A stretch of DNA of 64,000 nucleotides from Bolinopsis microptera (lineage: Eukaryota; Ctenophora; Tentaculata; Lobata; Bolinopsidae), in the NCBI RefSeq assembly GCF_026151205.1, contig NC_087080.1, positions 15,571,337 through 15,635,336 on the forward strand. Direction: 5' to 3'. Positions 54,382 to 64,000 of the stretch are shown here, piece by piece (position 1 is the stretch's first letter; each line of letters begins with the position of its first letter). Position numbers and translations under genes: made by a program. The notes under the pieces were generated by a model. It was not told where the DNA came from, searched no databases, and was given only the letters and a program-made list of their open reading frames with translations.

Positions 54382-55455
54382 TTACTCTGCAATTATCGCA
54401 GGAGTTTCTTGTTCCGTACTTCCATTACCGTTTCTAGGTCCTTTCCGTCTGATACTATAACTGGAAGTGTACGTTACATGAGTGTCACATTTCACCGTTT
54501 GGTATGTTTTCTCCTGGATCTTCTTTTCCAGTGAACGATCAAAGTACTTCCTCATAGCCTCAAAGCCCAGTTCCATTAATGCTACAGCTACAATCAAGAG
54601 AAGCATTTGAAACAACATGCTTAAAAATCTTGGGCCCGGATTTTCATAGCCTGGTCCAAAAATGTGCTGTTCTCCGAATCCGATCGTTGTCATGCCATTT
54701 ATGATATAGCAGTAGATCCCCTCTGTGAGACTCCATACTCTAGAATACCCCACTTTTGTATACTTTTTCTTGGTTGCATCGTCAGTACTGTACTGGTATA
54801 CCATTTTTGTCGAAATATATCCTTGAAGGACTATGTACACCACTCCCAATTTAATGGCTAGCGCAGCAACAATCTTATAGTTTCCAAACCACTTCTTTAC
54901 GAAAGCTGAAGTTCTGCGAATTCGTTTGTTAGATTTCGTAATCCTGACGACCAGCCCGATCAAGGCAGAGACGAGTGGTAGTCCAATCATGGCATAGACT
55001 ATGGTAAAACTCTTATACAGTATAGATGTAGGTTTCCGTAATCCCCATCCAGTGGTGGATATTATACTGAAACTGTAAAGCATAGTGTCCATAAACTTCA
55101 TGCTGTTCCATCCATACAAATCAAGTTTAGCAAGTTTACATTCTAAGTCCGCTTTTCTAAAGATGCGATTGTAAAACTGTCCGTAATCCTCCATTGATTT
55201 GTTCGCAATATTTGATTTATTAAATTCTGCTTGTTCAATGAACAATTCATAATTGATTACTTTAGCGTTGTTACCCTCAATTCCTGAAAACACCAAGGCT
55301 CCGAACATTAAGAAGATGGCTAGGGCTTGAACAATCCAAGTAGTTTTATTAAAGAAATATGCCGATAAAGATTCTCGCATTATCATGAACCACTCCTCGT
55401 GCAGTGAGCTATTGCTAGTTTCCTTCTCTTCTTCTAGTACAATGTTTTCTTCCAT
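54382..55455 (-). CDS. Two-pore-domain (K2P) potassium channel, copy 1
   Basis: 357 residues, no introns. K2P channels are dimeric background K+ channels; each subunit has four membrane segments and two pore loops. Here M1 is about residues 38-58, M2 143-172, M3 193-214 and M4 277-300. Pore 1 is STTGWG (133-138) and pore 2 is MTTIGFGEQ (255-263). Family pores normally read T-I/V-G-Y/F-G, so P2 is canonical but P1 has T for I/V and W for Y/F. The M1-P1 cap (about 60-120) has one cysteine (LEC, about 106), the usual place for the inter-subunit disulphide, and possible glycosylation sites NKS and NKT. The N-terminus is acidic; the C-tail is short and carries RRKGP. It is a paralogue of the gene at 62465 (the GIEGNNAK, LTEGIYCYIINGMTTIGFGE and LMELGFE blocks are shared). 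The intronless structure suggests retroposition of an ancestor. Confidence 0.9.
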   Translation of the reverse strand: MEENIVLEEEKETSNSSLHEEWFMIMRESLSAYFFNKTTWIVQALAIFLMFGALVFSGIEGNNAKVINYELFIEQAEFNKSNIANKSMEDYGQFYNRIFRKADLECKLAKLDLYGWNSMKFMDTMLYSFSIISTTGWGLRKPTSILYKSFTIVYAMIGLPLVSALIGLVVRITKSNKRIRRTSAFVKKWFGNYKIVAALAIKLGVVYIVLQGYISTKMVYQYSTDDATKKKYTKVGYSRVWSLTEGIYCYIINGMTTIGFGEQHIFGPGYENPGPRFLSMLFQMLLLIVAVALMELGFEAMRKYFDRSLEKKIQEKTYQTVKCDTHVTYTSSYSIRRKGPRNGNGSTEQETPAIIAE

Positions 55456-56102
55456 TATGTTTTGACTTCCTTGGTTGTGAGGATTTCGGTTATTCTTTAC
55501 ACGATTTGAAAATTTATTTTTGTATAGTAATATAAAAAAGTGAATAATAAAAATGAAAATAAGAATTTTCCACGCTTTGACAGTCCAGTTGGTGATAGAA
55601 CTTACGGTAGAACTAGAGGAAGCGATAGCTCACCGCGACCGGTCACCGCTGGTAAATTAATATTGCGACGGTGAACTTTTATGAGATCTCTGAATAGACA
55701 TGGTATTTAAAGAACTAGTTGAGGTAGAAAACAGACACTATACGGCGACCTGAAAGACGAAGGCGAAAAAGCAATGAATGAAAGCAATGGACAGGAAGCA
55801 ACAGGAGTAAGAACTGCAAACCTAGCAATTACAAAATATTTTAACCTTAAATAAATAATAGGTAAATAATGTAGAGAATAGGGCCAAGTCTAGCATTATG
55901 TCATTATTTAAATAATCGCCTCCAAAAAAGTTTAAACGGTAACATTAATGCTGCCTAATTGTTTTTTAAAGTCTCACAAAAAATAACTCTCAAGCCCACA
56001 GACACTCAAATAATGTCCTCCGAACATGTTAATGTCACTCCCTAGTTGAGCATTAATATTCAATTATTAGGACACAACAATATTCTTATATTAGAACATG
56101 GG

Positions 56103-56206
56103 GACCATTCCGGAAATGCTCGATTAAAATCGAAACAGGGTGGTGCTCGATTTTAAGTGCTCGATTTAAGTGCTCGATTTTATCCGGGTATTTCCGGTAT
56201 GGTGAC
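56103..56206. mobile_element. ~100-bp inverted-repeat element with GCTCGATTTTAA words
   Basis: CCATTCCGGAAAT at the left and ATTTCCGGTATGG at the right enclose GCTCGATTAAAATCGA and three more GCTCGATTTTAA words. The whole is little more than the repeated word between two caps. Confidence 0.7.
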
Positions 56207-56738
56207 AAACAAAAAAGGGAAAGTCGACGCCATTAAATAAGGAATATCGATATGAGAATGGCATAAATGTTCAGAAATTGCTCCCGACAGGTTTACCGTA
56301 CAGATTTCGACAGCGGTAATAGCAAAAAATTATAACCAATTCTATTTAAGGCTATTTCTGCATTATAATATATCCCACAAAAATGAGTAGTACAGTAAAA
56401 CGTTCAAATGGTCAGAATCATGAAATCACAAATTTGGGATATTATGAAATTAAAAGGCAAGGGGAAAAGTTAGAAAATACTGAAGACATCAAAATCAATT
56501 TAAAATAGGAAAAAGCAGTTGTTGGTAGTATAAAAGAAGCCCGACCATTCCGCGTTGAACGAAGTCCGTATACCTAAGCACTAAGCACTAAGCACTAAGC
56601 ACTGAGCGGGTGCCTGTTAGTATAAAACGATGCACACTTAAGAATGTGGGTTCGTACAATTAAACGTGGTAGGTATAAACATGAACGTTCGAAATGAAAT
56701 CGACTATCATAGGAAATACAACCGATACCGAGAGGGAA

Positions 56739-56843
56739 ATTGCAGTGGGTACCCGAATATGCTTTCTTCTAGCCTGTCCCCACGACAATGGGAAATTGCA
56801 GTGGGTACCCGAATATGCTTTCTCCTAGCCTGCCCCCACGACA
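56739..56843. repeat. 51-bp direct duplication
   Basis: GGGAAATTGCAGTGGGTACC through CCCACGACAAT is present twice in tandem with three base differences. Confidence 0.95.
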
Positions 56844-58931
56844 ATAAAGGAACCGATACACTGATATCATTATCAGAGATTTGAAGCAGAAAAAAAACGG
56901 CATTTTACCAAAGAGCTGAATATTCATATTACTATTAATCTAATACAATGCATTATATAATAACCAATACAGGAAAAGTCTCTCAACACAACAGTGCAGC
57001 GGTTTACATTAGTTTCCCACAATATTCTCAATTTCCGTCATCAGCGATGAAAGCCACTCAACAGTCAACACAACTGAAGTAAACTGAAGTACCGGAATGA
57101 ATCTACAAAAAAATATCAATTATCACCATTCAAAAGTGCGATGTGAAACATATTGGATCATAAACTTCCAAACGATATATAATATGACACGATTGCACCT
57201 ATTCATCAATCATCTTCAAAGAAATAAAATTACAGACTTGACGGACGAGTGTGTGATTATCGTATATTAGTATATATAATCGCTAAGTCATTAACGAAGA
57301 GTAACTGAATAAGCCAAAGAGGCCTAATGATCAAGCTATTATTATTGCAGCCAGATTTCTTACGCAAATCATATTCTGTGCGGAAATAGGAAGCATGGCC
57401 AAGAGACGATGCAAAATATAGAGCAATCTTAACTACCACAGCGCTGTAAGTTGTATACTTGTATAGCCCTGTCCCTTTGTGTTAATGTTAGTACTTTTCA
57501 ATCATATCAAGTTCAAATAAAGTTTATTTTCTTGCAGTTTTTATATTATTGAAAGTAGATTGTCCGTGAGAGGCGTGGATAATTACAATGTGGCAAATTT
57601 ACACCTCTATTGTAACTAAATCGATTATATTTTGAAGAAATTTGTCGAATTGAAGAATCAGTTTGAGATAACAAAACACAATTTGTTAAAATAATACAAA
57701 ATTAAAATAAATAAAAATAAAATTAACAAGACGAAGTATGCGAAAATGGGACGTAAAAAGACAAATAAAAACTTTCGAGTGTTTATAAAATTCTAAAGTG
57801 GACTGATAATTCGATTATTTGATCACTTTGATTCTAATAATACACACATCATTCGTTCTAAATATAGAAATCAAACGATACCGTCCTCACCAAGTAGCTG
57901 AATATCTTATTGTAATAATTTTAGATATGCGGCAGTCAAGCTATTACGTTATCTCCAGGGTTTTGCACAAACCTGCTGATAATATGAAAGTACGGACATT
58001 CTAATAAAAATTGAAAAAACACAAAAGAGAATGAAAACGGCGGCCGACGAATATGATTCACAAGCACATACAATTTCATAAGCACGATATTGAAAATTAT
58101 GAAATTGTTACTCAATCTCATAATCATGGTAATGCCAAATAGTGAAAATATGCTTAATCTCGGTCTAGAAGACTAAGTTATAGAGGCAGAGTTTAAAGAG
58201 CTGGTAGCGGGAAATCTTACCAACTTCCAGCCGTTCAATTTGAAAGTCGGAATTATCTTGCTGCACTCGGATCGTTCTGATTATATACTCTTGAACAGTT
58301 GCTTTTAATAGCTACCACCGAATATCACTCAATACAGTTGTATCAATAATTTGCCGTTCCTCATATTTGATTCTTAGTTGTATAGTTAAGGTGAGAGGTA
58401 CCTGTGGAATTGACTTGGGTTGTGTGGTGTGTTTTCCCCAAGAAAACAATAAATGAATACTTCCTAAACCACCAAGTATGGGTATTACATACCAGACAAA
58501 GCTGTTGCAACAAATAGGTACTTGAGGATCTGCTCAACTACAAGCAACTTGCTAGAGTTGATGAGAGTGATGAGATTCGACCTCCCCTAAGCAAACTCTG
58601 CTCCTTCATCATACATGAAATGGCTCATTTCTTGCCAGTATAGGTCATGTTGCAGTTTGCCGATTGGTTCACTTAGACCTGCGCTGCCCAGGACCTGAAC
58701 AAGGTAATTTACCTAGATGAGTTATTCCTTACGATTATACTACTCGGCCTGCTTTCATCATGTGCATAATGCATTGTGCATAGATAGAGCATCATTTGGT
58801 GGTGACAAAAGAAGCTACTCCACATCTCGCAAAAGTTAATTAGTAATTACTCATCTAGTTGCCTCATTGCCTAATTACTCATCTAGGTGCCTCATTGCTT
58901 TGCTAAGATTAGACCCTTTGGCAATAAGGTG

Positions 58932-61900
58932 CGGCAATAAGGTGCCGCGTCCTTATACGACTTTGTGCAAGCACTAGAAATCACTAACTGTCCCCGACAG
59001 TGAACAACAGACAAATGATTACCCTGCTTTATCAAACAATCCTCTGATTTGGTATGATAATATGTGCGAACATGTGAAATACGGATACCCCGCACATTTG
59101 GAAGCTAATATATCGTATATTTAGCACATTATATATTTAGGGAGTTACGTGTAATTTTATGGTTATTTGCATCTTTCAGGGCCATTTTTCTTGCACAAGT
59201 TCTGCGTGGAATGTAATCGTGTGACAGAGTTATGAAGGTATTACCCATGTTAACATACAGACCACACAATGGTATCTTTTGAATAGAAATATAACCACGA
59301 TTATTCGCCCACGTGCTTTTGATCTAACATGACCTTGGAATTGATAATCGTGACTGTATGGCAATGACTGGCAATCATCATACCTACGACATAGATTGGA
59401 ATTCATATTGTGTGCTGAACAAAGACATGTATTGTGTATCAATTCTCTCGTCTTTTAGTCTAAATCTGTGGTCAAATTTTTCTTATTGTTCTGCTTTTTG
59501 ATTTTCTCTCGTGTAGATTGTGAGCGAGATGTATCTATCTAGATGTATCAGTATGTAATCGTGTGATTCAGTAACTATTTTAAGGCCTGCACGATATTCT
59601 GGCTGTTTCATTAATAATATTTTGAAGCAGTGCTCAACTGTGCAACAGATTCTCGTGATCTGATCTTACGAACGATGTGGTGACCGATCAACAATTGCTT
59701 TTTACACCCAAAACTGTGCGAAAAAGCGTGGCAAACTACTAACAGTACAAACATGCACAACAAATGGCAAATAGTGTGATTTTGCCCCACCGCGTTTTTA
59801 TAGGGTTTCTAACAATGTTGACAGATGAAACAAGTCGTAGCTATTAAGGAGAACTTAAAACCTCGTCCAGTCTTGACCAAGGGCCGGGGGGGGGGGGGTT
59901 TCCGATTGTGAAAATTGTGAAATTTTACAATTTGGAAACTCAATTCACCATCTAAATCATGCACCATTTTCACCATTTTTCACCATTGGATACCCCCCTG
60001 ACCAAGCGGCAATAAGGTGCCGCGTCCTCGGACGACTTTGTGCGAGCACAATAAATCACTAACTGTCCCCGACAGTGAACAACAGACAAATTATTACCCT
60101 GCTTTATCAAACAATCCTCTGATTTGGTATGATAATATGTGCGAACATGTGAAATACGGATACCCCGCACATTTGGAAGCTAATATATCGTATATTTAGC
60201 ACATTATATATTTAGGGAGTTACGTGTAATTTTATGGTTATTTGCATCTTTCAGGGCCATTTTTCTTGCACAAGTTCTGCGTGGAATGTAATCGTGTGAC
60301 AGAGTTATGAAGGTATTACCCATGTTAACATACAGACCACACAATGGTATCTTTTGAATAGAAATATAACCACGATTATTCGCCCACGTGCTTTTGATCT
60401 AACATGACCTTGGAATTGATAATCGTGACTGTATGGCAATGACTGGCAATCATCATACCTACGACATAGATTGGAATTCATATTGTGTGCTGAACAAAGA
60501 CATGTATTGTGTATCAATTCTCTCGTCTTTTAGTCTAAATCGGTGGTCAAATGTTTCTTATTGTTCTGCTTTTTGATTTTCTCTCGTGTAGATTGTGAGC
60601 GAGATGTAACTATCTAGATGTATCAGTATGTAATCGTGTGATTCAGTAACTATTTTAAGGCCTGCACGATATTCTGGCTGTTTCATTAATAATATTTTGA
60701 AGCAGTGCTCAACTGTGCAACAGATTCTCGTGATCTGATCTTACGAACGATGTGGTGACCGATCAACAATTGCTTTTTACACCCAAAACTGTGCGAAAAA
60801 GCGTGGCAAACTACTAACAGTACAAACATGCACAACAAATGGCAAATAGTGTGATTCTGCCCCACCGCGTTTTTATAGGGTTTCTAACAATTTTGACAGA
60901 TGAAACAAGTCGTAGCTATTAAGGAGAACTTAAAACCTCGTCCAGTCTTGACCAAGGGCCGGGGGGTTTCCGATTGTGAAAATTGTGAAATTTTACAATT
61001 TGGAAACTCAATTCACCATCTAAATCATGCACCATTTTCACCATTTTTCACCATTGGATACCCCCCTGACCAAGCGGCAATAAGGTGCCGCGTCCTCGGA
61101 CGACTTTGTGCGAGCACAATAAATCACTAACTGTCCCCGACAGTGAACAACAGACAAATTATTACCCTGCTTTATCAAACAATCCTCTGATTTGGTATGA
61201 TAATATGTGCGAACATGTGAAATACGGATACCCCGCACATTTGGAAGCTAATATATCGTATATTTAGCACATTATATATTTAGGGCTTTACGTGTAATTT
61301 TATGGTTATTTGCATCTTTCAGGGCCATTTTTCTTGCACAAGTTCTGCGTGGAATGTAATGGTGTGACAGAGTTATGAAGGTATTACCCATGTTAACATA
61401 CAGACCACACAATGGTATCTTTTGAATAGAAATATAACCACGATTATTCGCCCACGTGCTTTTGATCTAACATGACCTTGGAATTGATAATCGTGACTGT
61501 ATGGCAATGACTGGCAATCATCATACCTACGACATAGATTGGAATTCATATTGTGTGCTGAACAAAGACATGTATTGTGTACCAATTCCATCGTCTTTTA
61601 GTCTAAATCTGTGGTCAAATTTTTCTTATTGTTCTGCTTTTTGATTTTCTCTCGTGTAGATTGTGAGCGAGATGTAACTATCTAGATGTATCAGTATGTA
61701 ATCGTGTGATTCAGTAACTATTTTAAGTCCTGCACGATATTCTGGCTGTTTAATTAATGATATTTTGAAGCAGATCAAGTGCTCAACTGTGCAACAGATT
61801 CTCGTGATCTGATCTTACGAACGATGTGGTGACCGATCAAGAATTGCTTTTTACACCCAAAACTGTGCGAAAAAGCGTGGCAAACTACTAACAGTACACA

Positions 61901-62161
61901 CATGCACAACAAATGGCAAATAGTGTGATTTTGCCCCACCGCGTTTTTATAGGGTTTCTAACAATGTTGACAGATGAAACAAGTCGTAGCTATTAAGGAG
62001 AACTTAAAACCTCGTCCAGTCTTGACCAAGGGCCGGGGGGGGGGGGGGGGGGGGGGTTCCGATTGTGAAAATTGTGAAATTTTATAATTTGGAAACTCAA
62101 TTCACCATCTAAATCATGCACCATTTTCACCATTTTTCACCATTGGATACCCCCCTGACCA
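58932..62161. repeat. Triplicated ~1.07-kb tandem unit
   Basis: GGCAATAAGGTGCCGCGTCC begins at about 58936, 60008 and 61076; units are about 1074, 1068 and 1088 bp and differ by few substitutions. Each unit ends with a ~115-bp G-capped segment: a G-run (13, about 8 and 22 Gs), TTTCCGATTGTGAAAATTG, several CACCATTTT words and GGATACCCCCC. The same short frames occur in all copies because the DNA is repeated; I see no evidence that they are genes. Confidence 0.95.
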
Positions 62162-62320
62162 AGCTTGTCGACATAGCAAACTCTAATTATATACATTCTA
62201 TAATCTATATGCAGTGTTAAATATATAATAGTGTTAAAATGACTAATAGGTACTGGTTTTACATGTAGTTTTAAAGTATCATGTTGTCTCTGCTCTGGCG
62301 GAATATAGTACGTCTGTTTT

Positions 62321-62370
62321 GTCACGTGACAGTCTGTTTTGTCACGTGACAGTTTGTTTGGTCACGTGAC
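62321..62370. promoter_or_regulatory. Three palindromic E-boxes spaced 20 bp
   Basis: GTCACGTGAC occurs at 62321-62330, 62341-62350 and 62361-62370, each followed by AG and separated by TCTGTTTT-like spacers, ~95-145 bp upstream of the channel ATG. GTCACGTGAC is the palindromic binding word of bHLH-zip factors (USF/MITF/TFE classes). The spacing of two helical turns puts the sites on one DNA face. Their role as promoter elements of the 62465 gene is inferred. Confidence 0.65.
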
Positions 62371-62464
62371 AGCTGTTTACCAATTACCTGAGAAAACACA
62401 AAAGTGTTAGCAGTTTTCAGAGTTTAAAACGTAGTGGCAGCAAGTTTCAAACTTCAGTTAAAGA

Positions 62465-63646
62465 ATGCGAAAGTTCAACTGTATAAAGCATGCGTCAACT
62501 AATCCGAAAAAAGTTATTTTGGAAGAAGAAATAATTCAGGAAGAAAGAAAATCCCTGTATTTAGTATCAGAAAATGAAGAAGAATCAGAAAATAGGAAGC
62601 TGGAAGTATCTTCTACCTTATATTCTTTCATGAAATCTACGTGTATACTTCAAGCTGTTGTTTATTTCGTTCTCTTTGGAACTCTGGTATTCTCTGGAAT
62701 CGAAGGTAACAACGCAAAAGTCCGGAATTATGAATTATTCATCCAACAAGGAAAATTCAACAAATCAAATCTTGTAAATAAATCGATGGAGGATCACGCA
62801 ATGTTCTACAATCGCAGCCTCAGAAGAGCGGATCTAGAATGTAAAGTGGCTAAACTTGATCTGTACGGATGGAACAACATGTCTTTTATGGATACCATGC
62901 TTTACAGCTACAGCATTATTTCCACTATAGGATGGGGTTTGCGTTTCCCTAAATCAATACTGTGCAAGGCTTTTACTCTGGTCTATGCAATAATCGGAAT
63001 CCCGATTGTCTCTTTCTTAATCGGATGTATCGTGAAGCTGATGAAATCTGACGAGAGAGGACTCAAATATTCAGCTTTTGTAAGAAGGCGGTTTGGTAAT
63101 TATAAAATGTTTGCTGCCTTTTGCGTCAAATTAGGAGCCGTATACACAGTCCTCCAAGGTTACCTCGCAACTAAAATGGTGTATGAGTACAGTGATGATG
63201 AAGATACCAAGAATATATATACGAAAGTGGGGTATTCTAGAGTCTGGAGTCTCACAGAGGGGATCTACTGCTATATCATAAATGGCATGACAACGATAGG
63301 ATTCGGAGAACAGCACATTTTTGGACCAGGCTCAAAGTATGCGGGCCGAAGATTTCTAAGCATGTTATTTCAAATCTTTCTCCTGGTATTAGCGATCGCA
63401 TTAATGGAACTGGGGTTTGAGGTTGTAACAAATTATTTTGATCGTTCGCTTGAAAAGAAGATGGAGAAAACATACCAAAAGGTGGATAGTATCAATCCCA
63501 TAACCTACAGTGCAACCAATGGGGGGAATGGAGCCGCTAACTGTAACGGTAGTGCCATCAAGGCAGAGAAAGTTATGATTCAGGGTAGAGTGGTGATTAG
63601 AAAGTCAAGCAAAAGCTGGCTTAACTTGGTGTTGAGGCCGAGATAA
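62465..63646 (+). CDS. Two-pore-domain (K2P) potassium channel, copy 2
   Basis: 393 residues, no introns. Membrane segments: M1 about 58-79, M2 163-191, M3 213-235 and M4 297-320. Pore 1 is STIGWG (153-158) and pore 2 is MTTIGFGEQ (275-283). P1 keeps the usual T-I-G but has tryptophan in place of the aromatic Y/F, as in the minus-strand paralogue. The cap contains a cysteine (LEC, about 126) and NKS/NRS sites. The gene differs from copy 1 mainly at the N-terminus (20 residues longer, rich in E) and the C-tail, which is longer and basic (KSSKSWLNLVLRPR). A later methionine is possible, but the first ATG precedes the whole acidic N-terminus. It is in opposite orientation to copy 1, with the two genes diverging from a ~7 kb spacer. 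Confidence 0.9.
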   Translation: MRKFNCIKHASTNPKKVILEEEIIQEERKSLYLVSENEEESENRKLEVSSTLYSFMKSTCILQAVVYFVLFGTLVFSGIEGNNAKVRNYELFIQQGKFNKSNLVNKSMEDHAMFYNRSLRRADLECKVAKLDLYGWNNMSFMDTMLYSYSIISTIGWGLRFPKSILCKAFTLVYAIIGIPIVSFLIGCIVKLMKSDERGLKYSAFVRRRFGNYKMFAAFCVKLGAVYTVLQGYLATKMVYEYSDDEDTKNIYTKVGYSRVWSLTEGIYCYIINGMTTIGFGEQHIFGPGSKYAGRRFLSMLFQIFLLVLAIALMELGFEVVTNYFDRSLEKKMEKTYQKVDSINPITYSATNGGNGAANCNGSAIKAEKVMIQGRVVIRKSSKSWLNLVLRPR

Positions 63647-63843
63647 TTACACAAATGTATGGATGGACAGTTACAGTATCATTTCAAACACTGGTTGGGA
63701 CATACATAGCAATTAACTATTAACCAAGTTTAGGATACACTACAGTGTGTAATTTGTTATTCTTAGGATTCAAATTCCCCAGTATCTCTTATTGGTTTTT
63801 TCGTTAATATCATGAGAACAGACGAAAAGAACATGAGACCTAT

Positions 63844-63849
63844 AATAAA
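63844..63849 (+). terminator. Possible poly(A) signal of K2P copy 2
   Basis: AATAAA lies ~200 nt after the stop codon of the plus-strand channel gene. It is the first such hexamer that I see in the 3' flank. Confidence 0.4.
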
Positions 63850-64000
63850 ATATACGTTCGTATCAAAATGGTAATATTTAACTATTTTTAGACTTCTGCG
63901 GAGGGTGGGCTAGATTATTTGCAGTATTTGCGAGGGTTATCTTATAAAACCAACTTTTTAATAGTACTTAAGTAATGTCCAAGACAGATTGACTAATGTG

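Larger units (their letters stand above)
55456..58930. other. Intergenic region between the two channel genes, first part
   Basis: I support no gene here. It contains a short inverted-repeat element at 56105-56206, ACTAAGC repeats at 56574-56603, a 51-bp direct duplication (56739 and 56790, GGGAAATTGCAGTGGGTACC), and AT-rich filler. Confidence 0.5.

Noticed and set aside
59230-61591. Repeated 60-76 codon frames in the triplicated unit as conserved small proteins
   Set aside because: Their identity follows from recent DNA triplication; there are no substitutions from which to judge coding constraint.
1-64000. tRNA, rRNA or snRNA genes
   Set aside because: I saw no A/B-box cloverleaf or rRNA core sequence, but a covariance search would be needed to exclude diverged copies.

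Overview
This is a window of a eukaryotic, almost certainly invertebrate animal, nuclear genome. The genes are split by GT-AG introns, the recognisable proteins are metazoan (WDR11, a kelch propeller protein, two-pore-domain potassium channels), and the rest is dense with LINE relics, foldback and inverted-repeat transposons, and satellites. The reverse transcriptase family on the minus strand near 20 kb resembles, from memory, elements common in cnidarians and sponges. A non-bilaterian animal is therefore plausible but not proven. No bacterial, CRISPR or operon features are present.

Layout. 1-18.4 kb is repeat-derived: a mariner-like end, a MITE with 43-bp inverted repeats, a heptamer satellite, two decayed LINE fragments, several 1.1-1.3 kb inverted-repeat elements, and a ~1.7-1.9 kb tandem duplication of an older repeat. 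18.5-22.3 kb holds a minus-strand reverse-transcriptase element. It is interrupted by a ~340-bp insertion that has a relative just outside the element; both share a covarying pseudoknot. 23.2-24.5 kb is an element flanked by TTAA. 24.6-26.9 kb is a seven-exon kelch gene with a poly(A) signal. 27.3-53.6 kb holds the first ten exons that I can phase of WDR11. All join in frame, and the last matches roughly the middle of the vertebrate protein.

WDR11 intron 2 (10.4 kb) contains several small elements, a 5'-truncated LINE with an intact RT core, a 2-kb CTC/CCT satellite and a transposon-like ORF. The most striking feature is the intron after exon 9. It begins with an ~11.8 kb array of ~62-bp units, and each unit is a copy of the end of the WDR11 coding exon plus a consensus splice donor. 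Exon 5 of the same gene ends in a second, independent array of 15-bp units that also duplicates its donor.

54.4-63.6 kb carries two intronless, paralogous K2P channel genes in opposite orientation. Both have a tryptophan in the first selectivity filter. They are separated by a ~1.07 kb sequence in three tandem copies. The plus-strand gene has three palindromic CACGTG E-boxes spaced exactly 20 bp apart upstream of its start.

A theme across the window is inverted-repeat elements of very different sequence built on one plan: short inverted ends, often G-rich, enclosing repeats of one short word that differs from element to element.
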